Source: Seiridium cupressi (lineage: Eukaryota > Ascomycota > Sordariomycetes > Amphisphaeriales > Sporocadaceae). From it: DNA of 64,000 nt. The translations under genes were made by a program, and so were the position numbers. The DNA lies in NCBI GenBank assembly GCA_036674765.1, contig JARVKI010000003.1, positions 920,543 to 984,542 on the forward strand, written 5' to 3'. The notes below the pieces were generated by a model. It did not search any database. It saw only the letters and a list, made by a program, of their open reading frames with translations, and had not been told where the DNA came from. Shown piece by piece: positions 22,387-34,438 of this stretch (the stretch's first letter is position 1; each line of letters starts with the position of its first letter).

Positions 22387-23376
22387 TTAACGCCGTTTCT
22401 TGCCAAACTTCGGTCTCGACCTCCCTTTCCCACTGGTGTTTTCTAGTCTCTCAAATCTATTAGCGTGCTCCATGTCGAATTCCGACTTCTTCTTCCGAAA
22501 GAGGAGCATGGCAACCTTTGCGTCCTCTATGCTGGAGTGATGGCCGCTTTGGATATCGATGTTGAGAAGTTCCTTGGCCAACACACGCAGTGCAGGTTTG
22601 GGTCCATGGCCGTATTGCTTGAAGCCAGAGAACCGAGCTGTATCCCGAATGTGAGTGGCAGGGTGTGTGAGCATGAGTACTGTAAGGTCATGCCGTATAT
22701 CGTGGCCAACTAATATGCGGCCGCTGATCAGATCTGACACTTCTTGTTGAACTGTGTCGAATTCGCGAGCTGTTGCCATAGTCTTTGGAGTGATGCCTGT
22801 GATCTTGGTCCTCCAGTCCGTAACGCGCTCCCTTGGGCGCACGAAGGAGTCGTAGACCTGGCGGCCATGGAAGTCGACCAAGCTGACGCGGGCGAGAACA
22901 GAGTCATGCCCGTCAGGTCCGACACCGACCATCTCACAATCCATGGCGATGTATTTCCCAATCTCGAGACCCGATGCCAGACCCTCATTGACGCGGGGTT
23001 TCTCCGAGACGACAAGAGCATTGCGCTTGACGCCCAGCCCGTACGCCTCGGCTAATGACTCTGCTGAAATGTCGTGGTCGTCTGCCCACAGTGCTAGTGA
23101 AGGATTCACTGTCGACGAAGATCCCTTTGAAACCGCCGAGGATTGCGCCACGCCCATGGCATTGGAAGACGGCTTTGCTCCGGCACGCGGTAGAGTTGAG
23201 GCCTTTGCGAATTTTGGCCGACCCTCGAGCTTGTCTGGTCGTTGCCTCTTGAGTTGATGCCGTGGAGAATCCAGGCTGTCGGCCTTTCTCTTGGCCGACG
23301 AGCTGGCGGTGGTAGCAGAATCTGACTTGAGCGTCGCTTGCAACTTTTTCCAGTTGGAAGAGAGTCCTTCAGCCAT
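22387..23376 (-). CDS. rex4: RNA exonuclease 4 (DEDDh, ribosome biogenesis)
   Basis: Intronless, 329 residues. The basic N-terminal ~115 residues include a Lys/Arg-rich, probably nucleolar-targeting stretch. The DEDDh 3'-5' exonuclease domain begins at KYIAMDCEMVGVGPDG (catalytic D146 and E148). It continues through the LVGHDIRHDL motif (Exo II, around residues 222-231) and ends at SGHHSSIEDAKVAMLLF, where the Exo III His and Asp lie (around 287-299). ITGITPKTMATA is the conserved segment of the REX4 subgroup. The family processes pre-rRNA, in yeast influencing ITS1 processing. The C-terminus is again basic (GRSRPKFGKKRR). Confidence 0.93.
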   Translation of the reverse strand: MAEGLSSNWKKLQATLKSDSATTASSSAKRKADSLDSPRHQLKRQRPDKLEGRPKFAKASTLPRAGAKPSSNAMGVAQSSAVSKGSSSTVNPSLALWADDHDISAESLAEAYGLGVKRNALVVSEKPRVNEGLASGLEIGKYIAMDCEMVGVGPDGHDSVLARVSLVDFHGRQVYDSFVRPRERVTDWRTKITGITPKTMATAREFDTVQQEVSDLISGRILVGHDIRHDLTVLMLTHPATHIRDTARFSGFKQYGHGPKPALRVLAKELLNIDIQSGHHSSIEDAKVAMLLFRKKKSEFDMEHANRFERLENTSGKGRSRPKFGKKRR

Positions 23377-24344
23377 TGCGAAAACTTTGGAGAGTTTTCC
23401 CAGGAGTCAATGCGGTCTCACGACTGTAAATCAGGTCATCCATAAGGACATCGAAAACATGTTGTCAGGGCCTGAAGAGAACCTGAGATTTTTTAGTGGG
23501 GAAAGAAGTCAGCGCAAGCCCCGCGCTCGCTAGTTAGGTGATGTACTGACCAGTGGTGGACATGAACGGAATGGCCATCTCACTCACCTAATCAACAATG
23601 CGATCAATACCTGACTTTTGATGCTAAGTTTTCATTACTATCATTAAAAATATACGACAACGATATAAGATCCCTCAGTTGCTAATCGTGGTACTATGTT
23701 GTATCGCATAATACATCGTATTTCCTCGCATTAACTCTATCGGCTTTTTATCTCAGCACTAAAAAGTTTGCTAGTCCTTGTGTTCACTACATACTCGACT
23801 AGGAGTTTGATGTTGGGTACGAATTTTAATCATCGCACGACCACCTAGGTACCTTGCCACTAGGACCACCATTCACGGAGGCTGGAGGATGAAATGGGGA
23901 CCAGAGTCTGCTGCGAGATCTAGCCTCCAAGGCTTGTTAAATTTAGCATATGTTGGCTTCGTCCTCCTTATCCTAGTCGGCGGGAATTGTGCGGACAGAG
24001 TGAACAACAGGCAGTATCTGGTATATTTTCATTATAAAAGCGACAAAGTACGATACTTTCAGATCCACTTCTTACTACCAGTATATTCATTGCCGATCGT
24101 TTGAAAACATATTATTGGATACGATCCCGCGAGGCCTCTTGAGACGTGTGCAAGCCATGGTACACGTTATGTATTGCTGCTTTGAAACGCTTGCACGTGC
24201 TTTGAGTGCAGTATAGCAAACACATATCCAATACTTTTATGTCTAATGACGTAGTTCATATAATTCGTTAATATTTATCTATAATCATTCGTAAAGCTAT
24301 ATATAAGCTCTATACGAACCTGCTAAATACCAGGTTTAGGCAGC
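23377..24344. other. Intergenic, partly very AT-rich
   Basis: Promoter side of REX4 and the 3' flank of the alcohol dehydrogenase. The stretch 23600-23800 and 24200-24310 is strongly AT-rich. No supportable gene. Confidence 0.55.
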
Positions 24345-25545
24345 TTAGTGCTTGCCATAGTTCTCATTAACCAGAACATATCTGTATCGGGCCTTGCCGT
24401 CGTTCATATCAACTACGGCATTGTTGGCGTCCTTGAGCGGACGCTGCTGTACCCAAGGCTTAATCTTCTTCTCCGCAGCAATCTGCAGCATCTCCTTGAT
24501 CTCGCTTGGCGAGCCAATCGCGCTACCACCGACCTTGATGCCGTTGGCAATAAGAGTGAAAGCGTTGATGTTAGGCAGGGCGCCACCATCGGGAGCACTG
24601 GGAGTTTGTTAGCATATGATCCTATAAGTTCGCTGTGTTTGCTCGTGACTGACCCAACTTGGATAAATGTTCCCTTTGTCTTGAGCAGCATGAGATAATT
24701 CTCTAGGGGCATCTTTTGGCTCGAGACAGTGCAGACAATGAGATCCAACGACCGTCTGTTCTTTTGTACCCAATCTTTATCATCGTCGGTCGCTATATAC
24801 TCATCTGCACCCAGCTTGAGTACATCCTCCTTCTTGTCGGCCTTGCGTGAGATACCGACGACCTTATCGGCACCAAGGGCCTTGGCGAACAACACAGCAA
24901 AGTGTCCAAGGCCACCGACACCGACGATACCGACCTTCTTGCCAGGCCCACACCCATTTTGGTGCAGGGGCGAGAAGACAGTTATGCCACCGCAAAGCAT
25001 AGGTGCGGCGTCGGCGGAATCAAGACCTTCGGGGATGGGAATCACGAAGTGACCATTAGTACGGTTATAATCCGCATAACCGCCATAGGACTTTCCCTCG
25101 TCCCCGGGGTAGACGGAACCGTATGTGTTGACGCCGCCGATAGCGCAGTGGTTCTCCAGTCCGGAGCTGCAGTCGTCGCAGTCAGGCTTCAAGCATGAGC
25201 GAGCTTGAGCACCTACTCCCACACGGTCACCGACTTTGATATCCTTGACATTGCTGCCGACCTTGACGGCCTTGCCGACGATTTCGTGGCCAACAACGCA
25301 AGCTGGAGGATGTTTAGTAGGAAAAACAAATTTGAAGCATTTTGAATTTTTGACTTACGATACGGTGTTTCTCCCCAACCAGACTTGAGCATATGGAGAT
25401 CGCTACCGCAGATGCCGCAGTGTGAAATTTCAATGTCGACATCGTCCTCCGTCCACTTCTTAGGCTCGAAATCACCCCACTCCATCTTGCCGTTGATGGA
25501 TTCGGGCGTCTTGCCGAGCCAACCTTGGAATCTTGGGCTTGCCAT
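24345..25545 (-). CDS. Zinc-dependent NADP(H) alcohol dehydrogenase (cinnamyl-ADH/ADH6-like)
   Basis: Exons on minus: 25545-25359, 25302-24654, 24597-24345; 362 residues, with introns of 56 bp each. Splices restore ETPYPCVVGHEIVG and FIQVGAPDGGALP, both conserved in the family. Catalytic zinc ligands lie in HCGICGSDLH and GHEIVG; the four structural-zinc cysteines lie in CLKPDCDDCSSGLENHC. The Rossmann glycine motif is GIVGVGGLGHFAV. Members reduce aromatic and branched aldehydes with NADPH in the cytosol. The gene has its own promoter and no obvious partner nearby. Confidence 0.93.
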
Positions 25546-27470
25546 TGCGAATTTCGGATGAGGATCTAGAGTTTGATGTGGTTGATGAGTTGGCAGGTGT
25601 TGAGATTGAAAGGGTTTTTCTGCTTCTCTCGCAAGCCAGCTATGATTGAGAAATGCGTCATTACTTATACGCTGCGAAAAGGCGGATCTTGCGGGCAAAG
25701 CCTTCTAGCGGTCGTGTATTAATGACGTCTGATGGTTTTAGTTGCCATTTCGGAATCGAACGATCTCATTGGCTCCTGTCCACTCAGAAGTCGCGATAAG
25801 GTGCTGACAAGTGGGCTATTCGGCGTTAATGATGGGGCTTCTAGGAGATAAACACGAATAGGGTTTAGCCGTGATGCGGACGTGTTGACCAGGGGGGACC
25901 GACGGGCAAGGCGAACTACCGGTGAAACTGCAACAGGAGAAAAGAGAGACCCACAGTATCTCCTGGAACTATGCCGACAGGATTCGATCCTGTAGCAGAA
26001 TTTCAACTCCCTCGTCCTAATGTACGTGTACCTAACTCCGTGCTGGAACCGGCGGTGAAGAGGGGGCAGCACTACCAGTGGGCATCCCCCCCCCGTTGAA
26101 GGCAGTGTCGCACCATGAATTTTGCCTAGTGGCGTTGGATGTCTTTCGTCAATGATGTTTAAGTTACTCTAAATTATCGGCGTGAGTTTTACGTTGAATG
26201 TTTACGCCATCCATCAAAGCATACACTATCAGCAGAGTGCATAGGTATTCAAAAGCATAAGCAGGTTGCATTAGCGTCAAACAACGGTTCGGCGGACATT
26301 CTGCACCGTTAGGTGTTATACACGCCGCATTCGGTCTTGGTAATAAACGTGGGAATAGGCAGGTAGGTATATGAGATTTGTATCATGCGCGACATCTGTT
26401 AAGTCCGGTGGAAGAGTTTTCCCCCCCCCCTCAACCCACAGAGCGGAACTTTGTGGTTTGGAGTCGTGTTTTCTCCGACTTTACCTCATAGTGTCTGGCT
26501 GTGCAGGCGCTATGAGCTCTGGATGCAAGCCATGTTCATCAATTGAGAGTGGCATGCCGAAGAGATAAGCACGATCCATAAATGCCGCCTCCGAAGAAAA
26601 AAATTTGATGGATCCGCGACCTTGGGCATGCTTCTTCAATCTCACAGCCTCTTTCCATGGTTTGAAATGGGCAGTGCACAGGCGAAAAGGCCACCACACA
26701 TGTTGCATACAAATGAGAGTTTTCGGCATAGGGATATCCAAACCTGGAGGTGTAAAATAGGCGCAGGAAATGGCAGACCATGCAATGATGCTGGATAGAG
26801 CATCGAGATGGGCTTGGTTAGCGCGCCTAGCAATAGCCTTGCCCTGTAGCCACCTACTGTACGTCCCTATGAGCCTACAATATAGTGACTGGCGTAATAC
26901 AGTAGCATATGGCTAAAGCTACATTATGATTAGTGCAGTGGAGTCCTAAACAACCTCATTCGCATTGAGATAGACGCGGGGTAAGGGCTGGGATGTCTTC
27001 GCTCTCGACATATCTCTCGAAGCGTTCGCATTTAAATTTGTAACATGCAACTCCTGGGTTGTTGTTTTACCTTCATAATGGATGGTGTAAGGGTGTGGTT
27101 ATTAAGCCGTTGTTGCGCTGGAGAAATATTCTCCCTCTACGCTCTCTACTCTAATTTATATACACGACGCACAGACCACATGTTCCGCGCGGGGAAACCC
27201 CGTCACGTGACTGTAACAGATGGCGCTTGATCGCTATGGGCTATACTGATGTCGTTCGCCTCCATTCTTTAGCCGAGTCGGCATAAGTATTTGACCTAGC
27301 ATTTATCAAATTAGAAGGCACGCGGGCTTATTGTGATACTAGCACCGTTTGCGGGATAGTATAAAGTATGCGAGTAGCTCAAAACCATGTTACTAAGCAT
27401 CTTCCGATTATCATTCTACCGATCATATTCTCCACATAAGAAGGAGGCATCACGATGTCTCCGTGTCCGC
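25546..27470. other. 1.9 kb intergenic, no gene seen
   Basis: Overlapping short frames on both strands (the longest is 117 codons, minus, 25719-26072) lack motifs. There is a perfect 7-bp stem hairpin, ACAGGATTCGATCCTGT, at 25977-25993, plus a C-run at 26089-26097 and another at 26420-26429. The segment nearest 25546 should hold the alcohol dehydrogenase promoter. Confidence 0.5.
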
Positions 27471-30400
27471 TCAAGAAATTGGTCTGTTTGGCTTCCCATC
27501 AGGTTTCACCCTGAGGTTTGGTGGTATCCTTTGAATCTTCCGAAGCCGCGCTACTTGAGGATGTGGATAATCCCCGCCACGCTTCTGGGGATCTGATGTG
27601 CTGACCCACAGATGGCTTCGGGATCGCGCCGCATCTTCAGTCGTCGAATCTTCAAATAGTCCGAATCTTTCTGCCATACGCTGATGGAACTGCACAGGTG
27701 TAGGATTTGTCAGCCTAACCCACCGAGATATGTCTTCGGGAACCAGGTTAGTAGGAAGACGGTCGTCACACTTGAAGGCAGCAAGTTCGTTTTCTCGTCT
27801 TTTCCTCTCTAGCTCCTTCTTGTCTGGCATAGGCGGCGCTGGCCACGCTGGTCCTTTAACAAGCGGTCCAACTACCAAGTGCGAGTAGTCTTGAACAAGC
27901 CATTCTGCCAAATCCTGGTCGTTCAGGGGGCCACCAACCCAGATCCTAGGTATCTCATGGGTGTAGAATGACCGGCCATGGATCATGATTGCTGGTAGAT
28001 TACAGACGAACATTAGCGATGTGCTCTTCATTCAAGATTTATATCCAAAGTCGAAATGGGATGAATACAGGAGAAGGACTTACGTGTAATGTCGTACACC
28101 ATCCCGTTCACAGCGACCCAAGCTCGCGTGCGGATTATGGGATCGTTATGCTTCGTTAACTCGCCCTCGGGTATATCACGAACTCCTGGCCCCTCTGGAA
28201 GTTTTCCCACAATGAGATCCTTCCGCTGATAGAGGCGCACGAGGATACTGCCAGTTTCATCGTACGCTTTGATGGCCTCGGAAAGATCTTTACCGCCTAG
28301 CCTGACGAGATTTGCATATATCCAATGATCCACCTCCTGGTCAGAGCGGCCGGGAGCCAGGCTAGAGATGTCGAACACCCATTTGTGAACAACGACCTGA
28401 TCCTTCTCAACATCCGCCAAGGGAATGTCAGACACAAGTCGACCAATACGCAACTCCGCATAATCATCCATAATATCGAAGTCGTGCCAGTCAGTGAATT
28501 CTGTGGCTTCTTTTCCAAGGTATTTGATGAGAATCTGGCGGCCGCCTGGATGCATGTCGATATAAGCTGCTAACATATCAGACATGCCACGATCATTTGT
28601 TATATCGGTACCACTTACACGTCAGATCATAGACATATCCACCAATGGCGGTGTAGCAACCAAATGTTGGACTGTCATGCCGCCTCAGCATGCCAAGGGT
28701 GTATGGTCGCAGAGTTGACAGCCACTTCACGGGCCGCTGCTGCACAAACGCGCACCTATAGGCTTGTAATTTCTTCAGTATTTGGGCGTTGGATGTGGGA
28801 TCCATCGTCTCTCTATACTTGGATGGTTGCGCAAGGCAGCGAAGAGTTTCCAGGTCTTTTTTCGAAGCCGCGAAGTCTACATACCAGGTTAGCTTAACTC
28901 CGTCATTGTTGCTACAGCTTTTCGTATAATGTTTGGACGGGAAGCATACTTGTTAAGTCGTAAGCATCATTGCCTATCCTGAGCCAAAACGGCATGCCGT
29001 CTTTGCCGTCATACTCTGCAATCTCCTCTTGCCGTTTGCTCGTGAAGAGTTTGCCAATAGGGGCGATCTCATTACCAAATCTTGCGCGGATCACGCTGGC
29101 CTGGCTCTTTACTTGTGATCCGAGCAAGTCATCCAAAAGTCCGTCATTCTGGAGCAACGACTGCAACCATGGGCTAATGCCACCCCGATAGCCAGTGTCA
29201 CTTCTTAACCAGGGTCCATAGATATTTACGTCCAGTAAAAGAGCCCTTACGGCCCCGCGCTCGCTGAGGATTCCGATCGTGCGACAAACCTCTACAGCTC
29301 TGATTAACTCTTGATCTTTGTGTCCTGCTATGATCATCGGCTAACTTACCCGTGATATCATAGACGTCGTAGCCGCAGTTCTTGTCCGATTCAATGACCC
29401 AAACAGAGGTGTCGTCACGGAGGTGATCACCGACTTCACCAATGGTGTAATATTTGGGTCGCTTCTTTTCCGAGGTGGAGTCTTGTCTTTTTCTTTTTGC
29501 GCGTTTGTTCGCAGAGGGCCCTATGTACGGGGCGTCGTGCTTTGGTAGAATGTCCTCTCGGTAGGAGTCTCGTCCAGATAGGTTTGTCGGGCTTGAGGGG
29601 GGGCTGATATTCCGCCCTGACGCCAGATTAGTCACTCCTTGTGCCCAGTCCATGTTATCGTCGTAGGGAGGGATTTCAAAGGAGAAATCAGCCCAACCAT
29701 CCGCGCCCCTCGAGGCGCAAATACCACTTTCTGTATTTCGCAAGGCATTCATCCAATTCTTCGGAATTGGATTTATGATACCCTCGGCATCACATGCGAG
29801 CTGAGATTTGTATACCTCATCATAAGGGTCTCCCCAGTCACTTCTTCGTATGGTTAGATCTCTATCAAGTCCTCCAACAAAGACTTGGTCAAAATCGAGC
29901 TGTACTATCCCAGTACTCTTCAGAAAATCTGGTAGACCTCTACTGTTTGGATAGAGCTTGATCGGCTGCTGCGGCGGAAAACGTATGACATGGTCCTGGT
30001 CCATCCGGGGAACTGACGCTTGCATGAGATAGCCTAGTGCAATAGGAACCCATGCGACGGGATGCGTTTCAGTTAGGGGTTGAGTTCTCCATTTGGTTAC
30101 GTAGTCGGAAAATTCCCTTGCTCGGTCTACACACCTAGGAAGATCTCTCTTCGAATGTGCTTGGGCGAATTGCTCTATGGTAGCTCGGGCGTCCACAAGA
30201 CTCCAAGGTGTTGTCGACCACTTGCGATATTCTCCCTTGTACCAAGGCCGTAGCATTTCCCACTTCTGTTTCCTCTGTTGCCAAGCCCGGTGAACGTTTT
30301 CGTAGGAAGGGTTGTACCAATCTACGGCAGGAAGCTGAGTCCGCTTCGCCCCAAAGTATCTCGTTGGAAAAGTGTCCCAGTCCCACGATTGCTCAGCTCG

Positions 30401-32076
30401 AAAAACCTTTGGGGCACGGAATGCTGCGCTACCTCCATTGACGTACGGGACTACGGATTCCCAAAAGAGCTTAGTTGTAAAAGCCAAGGTCCAGACTGCT
30501 GGCACAGGATACACGTATTGATAATGCCGTGAGGTCAGGTGTGTTGTGAGCGGATTGGGCAAATCTCGATCCCACTGTGTATGCGAGGGCCATTCCCACA
30601 AGCCCGCTGTTAGTGTCTTGCCTGTGAATCGGTAAGGATGGAAGCTCTCGAAATTCAATTGCAATGCGCCTCCAAAACACTCATTCTCAAATGATGAGCC
30701 TACTTCCCGCATAACCTGGGGGTAAAAATACTGCAACAGCGATTGAGTATAGTCACGCAAAGAAAGGGCAGGGTCTGAGGCACACACCGGCTCTTCCCTG
30801 GCTACCATGCCAAACTCCCTCAACGTACGGCCGTTCCAGGTAGCATGCTGTTAAGTTTGGTCAACGTGACCAGTTCTTCATCACGACCCTAACGGTGGTA
30901 ACTCACCATAAGTTCATGTAGAATCTTTGAGAACCTGTAAGCCAAGAATACGAACGGTAGGATTGTGGTCTTACAAGGGCTGCTAATGCCACCTGTACGT
31001 GTGCTCTTTCCGGAAGCGAGAGATTGCGATTACACAAGGCACGAAGGAAGCCAACATGAATCAGTGACGCACTGGCCGCTGGCCCGTTACCACCTGGTAC
31101 AACCGATTCTATTGAACAAGTCATTCCGAATCCTTGGTCCGCGACTGGCTCATCCTCAAAACCGAAGATGTGGTTCTCGAGGAACGCTTCCAACTGTGCT
31201 TGCAGTGCTTGGCTGGGCTGACGCAGATGCTTTTCTGCCACCGATTCAAGCATGTAGGGGTTGAAATTTGGATTTTGAGTGTGCAACTTCATGATGTTCT
31301 CATCCTTGTAGCGCCAATGTTGCACAGGCTGAAAGAGCAATGCATCGAGCCTGTGAAGGTCGGAGCCATCGTTTAGTGCTCGAGATAGAGTATTTCGCCC
31401 ACGGAAAGCAGATATGAGTATGAACGTACCAAGCATTCTGCTCAGCCAGCATTTGGCACAAGATGCGATGTGCAATCTCGATTGAGAGCGAAAGGTGCGT
31501 CCAGATCAGTGGGTTGTCGACAGTCCACCAGTTAGTCGCGTGCTGCTTCATTTCGGGAAATGGATCTGAGATATGGGTAAAGCAGTCCACCCTCAGGTCA
31601 AACCACTTGCGTTTGTCGAAAAACTTCAACCATTTTGTTTCGTCGACCTGAATCAAGTCGTTCACATACTTATCCCATCCGGGATCTTGAGCGGTCCTTG
31701 GAATGTGATCTCCGTGTCGATAGGGTTCCATCCCTTCGTTGAGAGCTGGAACCTGCCATGTCCGGAAGCCTGGGATCTTTTTGGCTTGTATACGCTCTGC
31801 GACGAACAAGCGGTCTAAGTCATCGTTACTTGGTCGTGGGAAAGGTCCCGAAGGCCCCGGGTCCATCCTAGTAATGTCGCTGACATTAATAGAAGGATAC
31901 TCGGGTGCAATGCCAGAATGAAGAAGATTGTCTGCCCATATGCTCCAGTAAGGGAAAGCGGCAGGATAAAAAGTCTGAGCCCATGGTGATCTGGGCAATG
32001 GTATCTCTGACTGTTCCCTTCGCCACGGCGCCGCCGGATCACGGCGCTGCCAGGGGACTCCCACTATACTCGACAT
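27471..32076 (-). CDS. Large multi-module cytochrome b5-like heme-binding protein
   Basis: Seven exons on minus: 32076-31430, 31350-30907, 30818-29350, 29291-28950, 28876-28619, 28569-28084, 27991-27471; about 1388 residues. The acceptor at 30818 is the least certain. The first ~800 residues are Trp/Tyr/Pro-rich with no domain I recognise. Four cytochrome-b5-type N-terminal halves follow, each ending in YD(I/L)T at residues ~853, 967, 1053 and 1215 (VYDIT, AYDLT, VYDLT, VYDIT). Each is split right after that motif by a phase-1 intron. Only the third keeps heme ligands: HPGG (His ~1060) and FTDWHDF (His ~1082). The others look heme-free. An NLS-like KRAKRKRQ precedes the first module. No membrane segment is visible. 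Function unknown; redox or steroid binding would be a guess. Confidence 0.75.
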
Positions 32077-33124
32077 GGCTATCTTGTGAGCGTTGTTGAG
32101 TATGCTTTCGTATTTCTGGAAGAAGAAAATGTTGTAAAAAGGAATTCGTCTCGATTTTTTCTCTTCCAGCCTGGGTGAGACCAGCAAACAGTGCTAGGAA
32201 TGAGCAATAATGCAAAGTAATGCAAAAACGGTGGAAAGGAATGCTGAATGACCGAGACCAAACACATTCCTGTCCCATCTGTGCTTAGACATATTTTGTC
32301 CCACACTACATTGCATACGGCGCCCGTGCTGATCAGAAGAACCGCCGTTTTCACGGTGAGTATAGCTACATGTAGTCAGGTTTGATTGCCGTCGCGTGGG
32401 TTACTGGCTGCAGGACCTCAGTTACATATCTATAGTCGGCGCAGGCTCTCGTGTTAATTAGTGCCACTTCTTTTACACAATTGATTGGCCCACAAGGCAT
32501 GGGTGACTGCAATGCAGCACTGTCAGGAATGTGGTAGCCAGCATCTTGTCAGTGCCGCGAACTTCGGCACAGCTCAAATAGATGGTACACACATCCTAAA
32601 TACACGTTCATGGGAGCCCTGCGGTGGATAGGCACAACAGTTGATGGGCCAGTTCACGAAAGCAGGTCTCAGGATGGTGACGCGAAATGTTTTCGGGATA
32701 TGGAATAGCGCAGTTTGAGCTTCCCACTTCAGGTTTGTACCTGGGCTACAGTTACTGTAGGTCTGCATGGACGCCAAGATAGCTCCCGAGGCACTGGGTT
32801 ACATTATCGATAAAGCTAGGTTACGTTAGTTAAAAGTGCATTGGTGGGCTGGACGCGGCACACTCCTACGTCACCCCGTCCTACAGCTCTCCACGCCTAT
32901 GGATGTATTTGCATTCTCTCGTGCAAAAGAAGAAGGCATAGACAACCCCTATTGCCGAGGACGGATCGCATCTGAACAGATAACTCGACTGACATTCACA
33001 CGACTGACCCCAGAGGACCTCTTCACAGCGTACACCTTCAGTATCTGCCCCGCAAGGTGCTGCATTACTGTGTTGTAGACGACGCCCACTGAGAACCACT
33101 TGCCACTTCACCACGCGGCCGCGA
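32077..33124. other. Divergent intergenic region
   Basis: Lies between the b5-repeat gene (-) and the macro-domain gene (+). No supportable ORF. It should hold both promoters; no clear element was identified. Confidence 0.55.
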
Positions 33125-33983
33125 ATGCTTCGAAAGATGGCACCCGTCGCTGCATCCGACATCCCCTCTCTCAGCCTCCTGTACAAGCTGAAGAAGCTCC
33201 GTCCGGCTGAGACACCCCCCGTCGACGGTGCGACCCCCGCTCACAATGATCGTGTTGGCTTGATTCGCGGCGACATCACCACACTAGCCGTCGATGCCAT
33301 TGTCAACGCAGCAAACAAATCACTTCTTGGGGGCGGCGGGGTCGACGGAGCCATCCACCGTGCAGCCGGCCCCGCGCTCCTCGCTGAGTGTCGCACACTG
33401 AATGGCTGTGCAACCGGCTCCGCCAAGATCACCCAAGCCTACAACCTGCCGTGTAAGAAGGTCATCCACACGGTTGGTCCGATCTTCAACGATATCCGAC
33501 CCGAAAAGAGCGAATCCGATCTCCAAGGATGCTACAGAACAAGCCTGCAACTGGCTGTGCAGCACGGCCTAAAGACAATCGCCTTCAGCGCCATAAGCAC
33601 GGGTATCTACGGCTATCCGAGCCGAGACGCTTCTGTTGCCGCCTGCGAAACGGTCAAGAAGTTCCTGGACGGCGAGGACGGCAAGAAGCTAGAGAAAGTC
33701 ATCTTTGTTACCTTTGAGGAAAAGGATGTTCGGTCTTACAACTCTACATTGCCGTGAGTTATATTGTGCTGCTCTCGCTCGTTTTGCGCCCGTATACTTA
33801 CATCGCCCTGATCTAAATAGTCGCTACTTTCCGCCCAGCACAGAGACCTCGTCTGAACAGGTCAAGGCAGTACAAGAGCAGAAGGCCGAAGCCGAGGCAA
33901 CAGCCAGTCAGCTACCTGACGTGCCCACAGCAGACCCTGCCGATTCCGAACACGCTTCAAAGAAGCAGAAGCATGAAGACTGA
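33125..33983 (+). CDS. Macro-domain protein (ADP-ribose / O-acetyl-ADP-ribose hydrolase-like)
   Basis: Two exons, 33125-33753 and 33821-33983 (67 bp intron, GTGAGT), giving 263 residues. A second in-frame ATG at 33137 (MAPVAASD) has the better context and may be the true start. The macro domain spans about residues 43-205: [20 protein letters not shown] (ADP-ribose pocket), the [14 protein letters not shown] loop, [22 protein letters not shown], and [13 protein letters not shown] (phosphate loop). This matches the MacroD-type class that removes mono-ADP-ribose or deacetylates O-acetyl-ADP-ribose. The C-terminal ~50 residues, on exon 2, are an acidic/Ala-rich tail ending in a KKQK cluster. Confidence 0.93.
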
Positions 33984-34438
33984 TCATGAAGTCCTTTGAC
34001 GACTGCCATTGACGATGATGTGAGAGCAAGGCGTTCTAGGCGTGTTCAGGGTTGAGCATGCTTTCGTGTTCTGGTTTTTATTCGGGAACAGTCGGCGCAG
34101 AAGTAAAAGGCCCGCTGTGTCATGAAAGCGATCTTGGGATTTCTAAATATGCCATCGTTTTCTTCGACAGGCAAATAGGGGCGTTTAATGTCGACGACAC
34201 AGGTTACATTCGACAATGATCAAGAATCAAATTCTTTCCACTGTCGCCCTGAGACTTCGAACTTTATTCACCGGACTCATGAAGATGCTGTTGGCTTTAT
34301 TTATCGGCACGAGACGCCTACAGGTCGACTTGCCTCCGGCCAGGATCCGAGGCGGCCTGAGTTGTTCGGCATGAGCATTACTGTGACCCATAAAACTTGG
34401 ATCGCTCTGGATCTGTGCCTCTCGCCATTTCCTATTGA

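Noticed and set aside
25977..25993. T-arm-like hairpin ACAGGATTCGATCCTGT
   Set aside because: Strong 7-bp stem, but no acceptor, D or anticodon arms around it, so not a tRNA gene.
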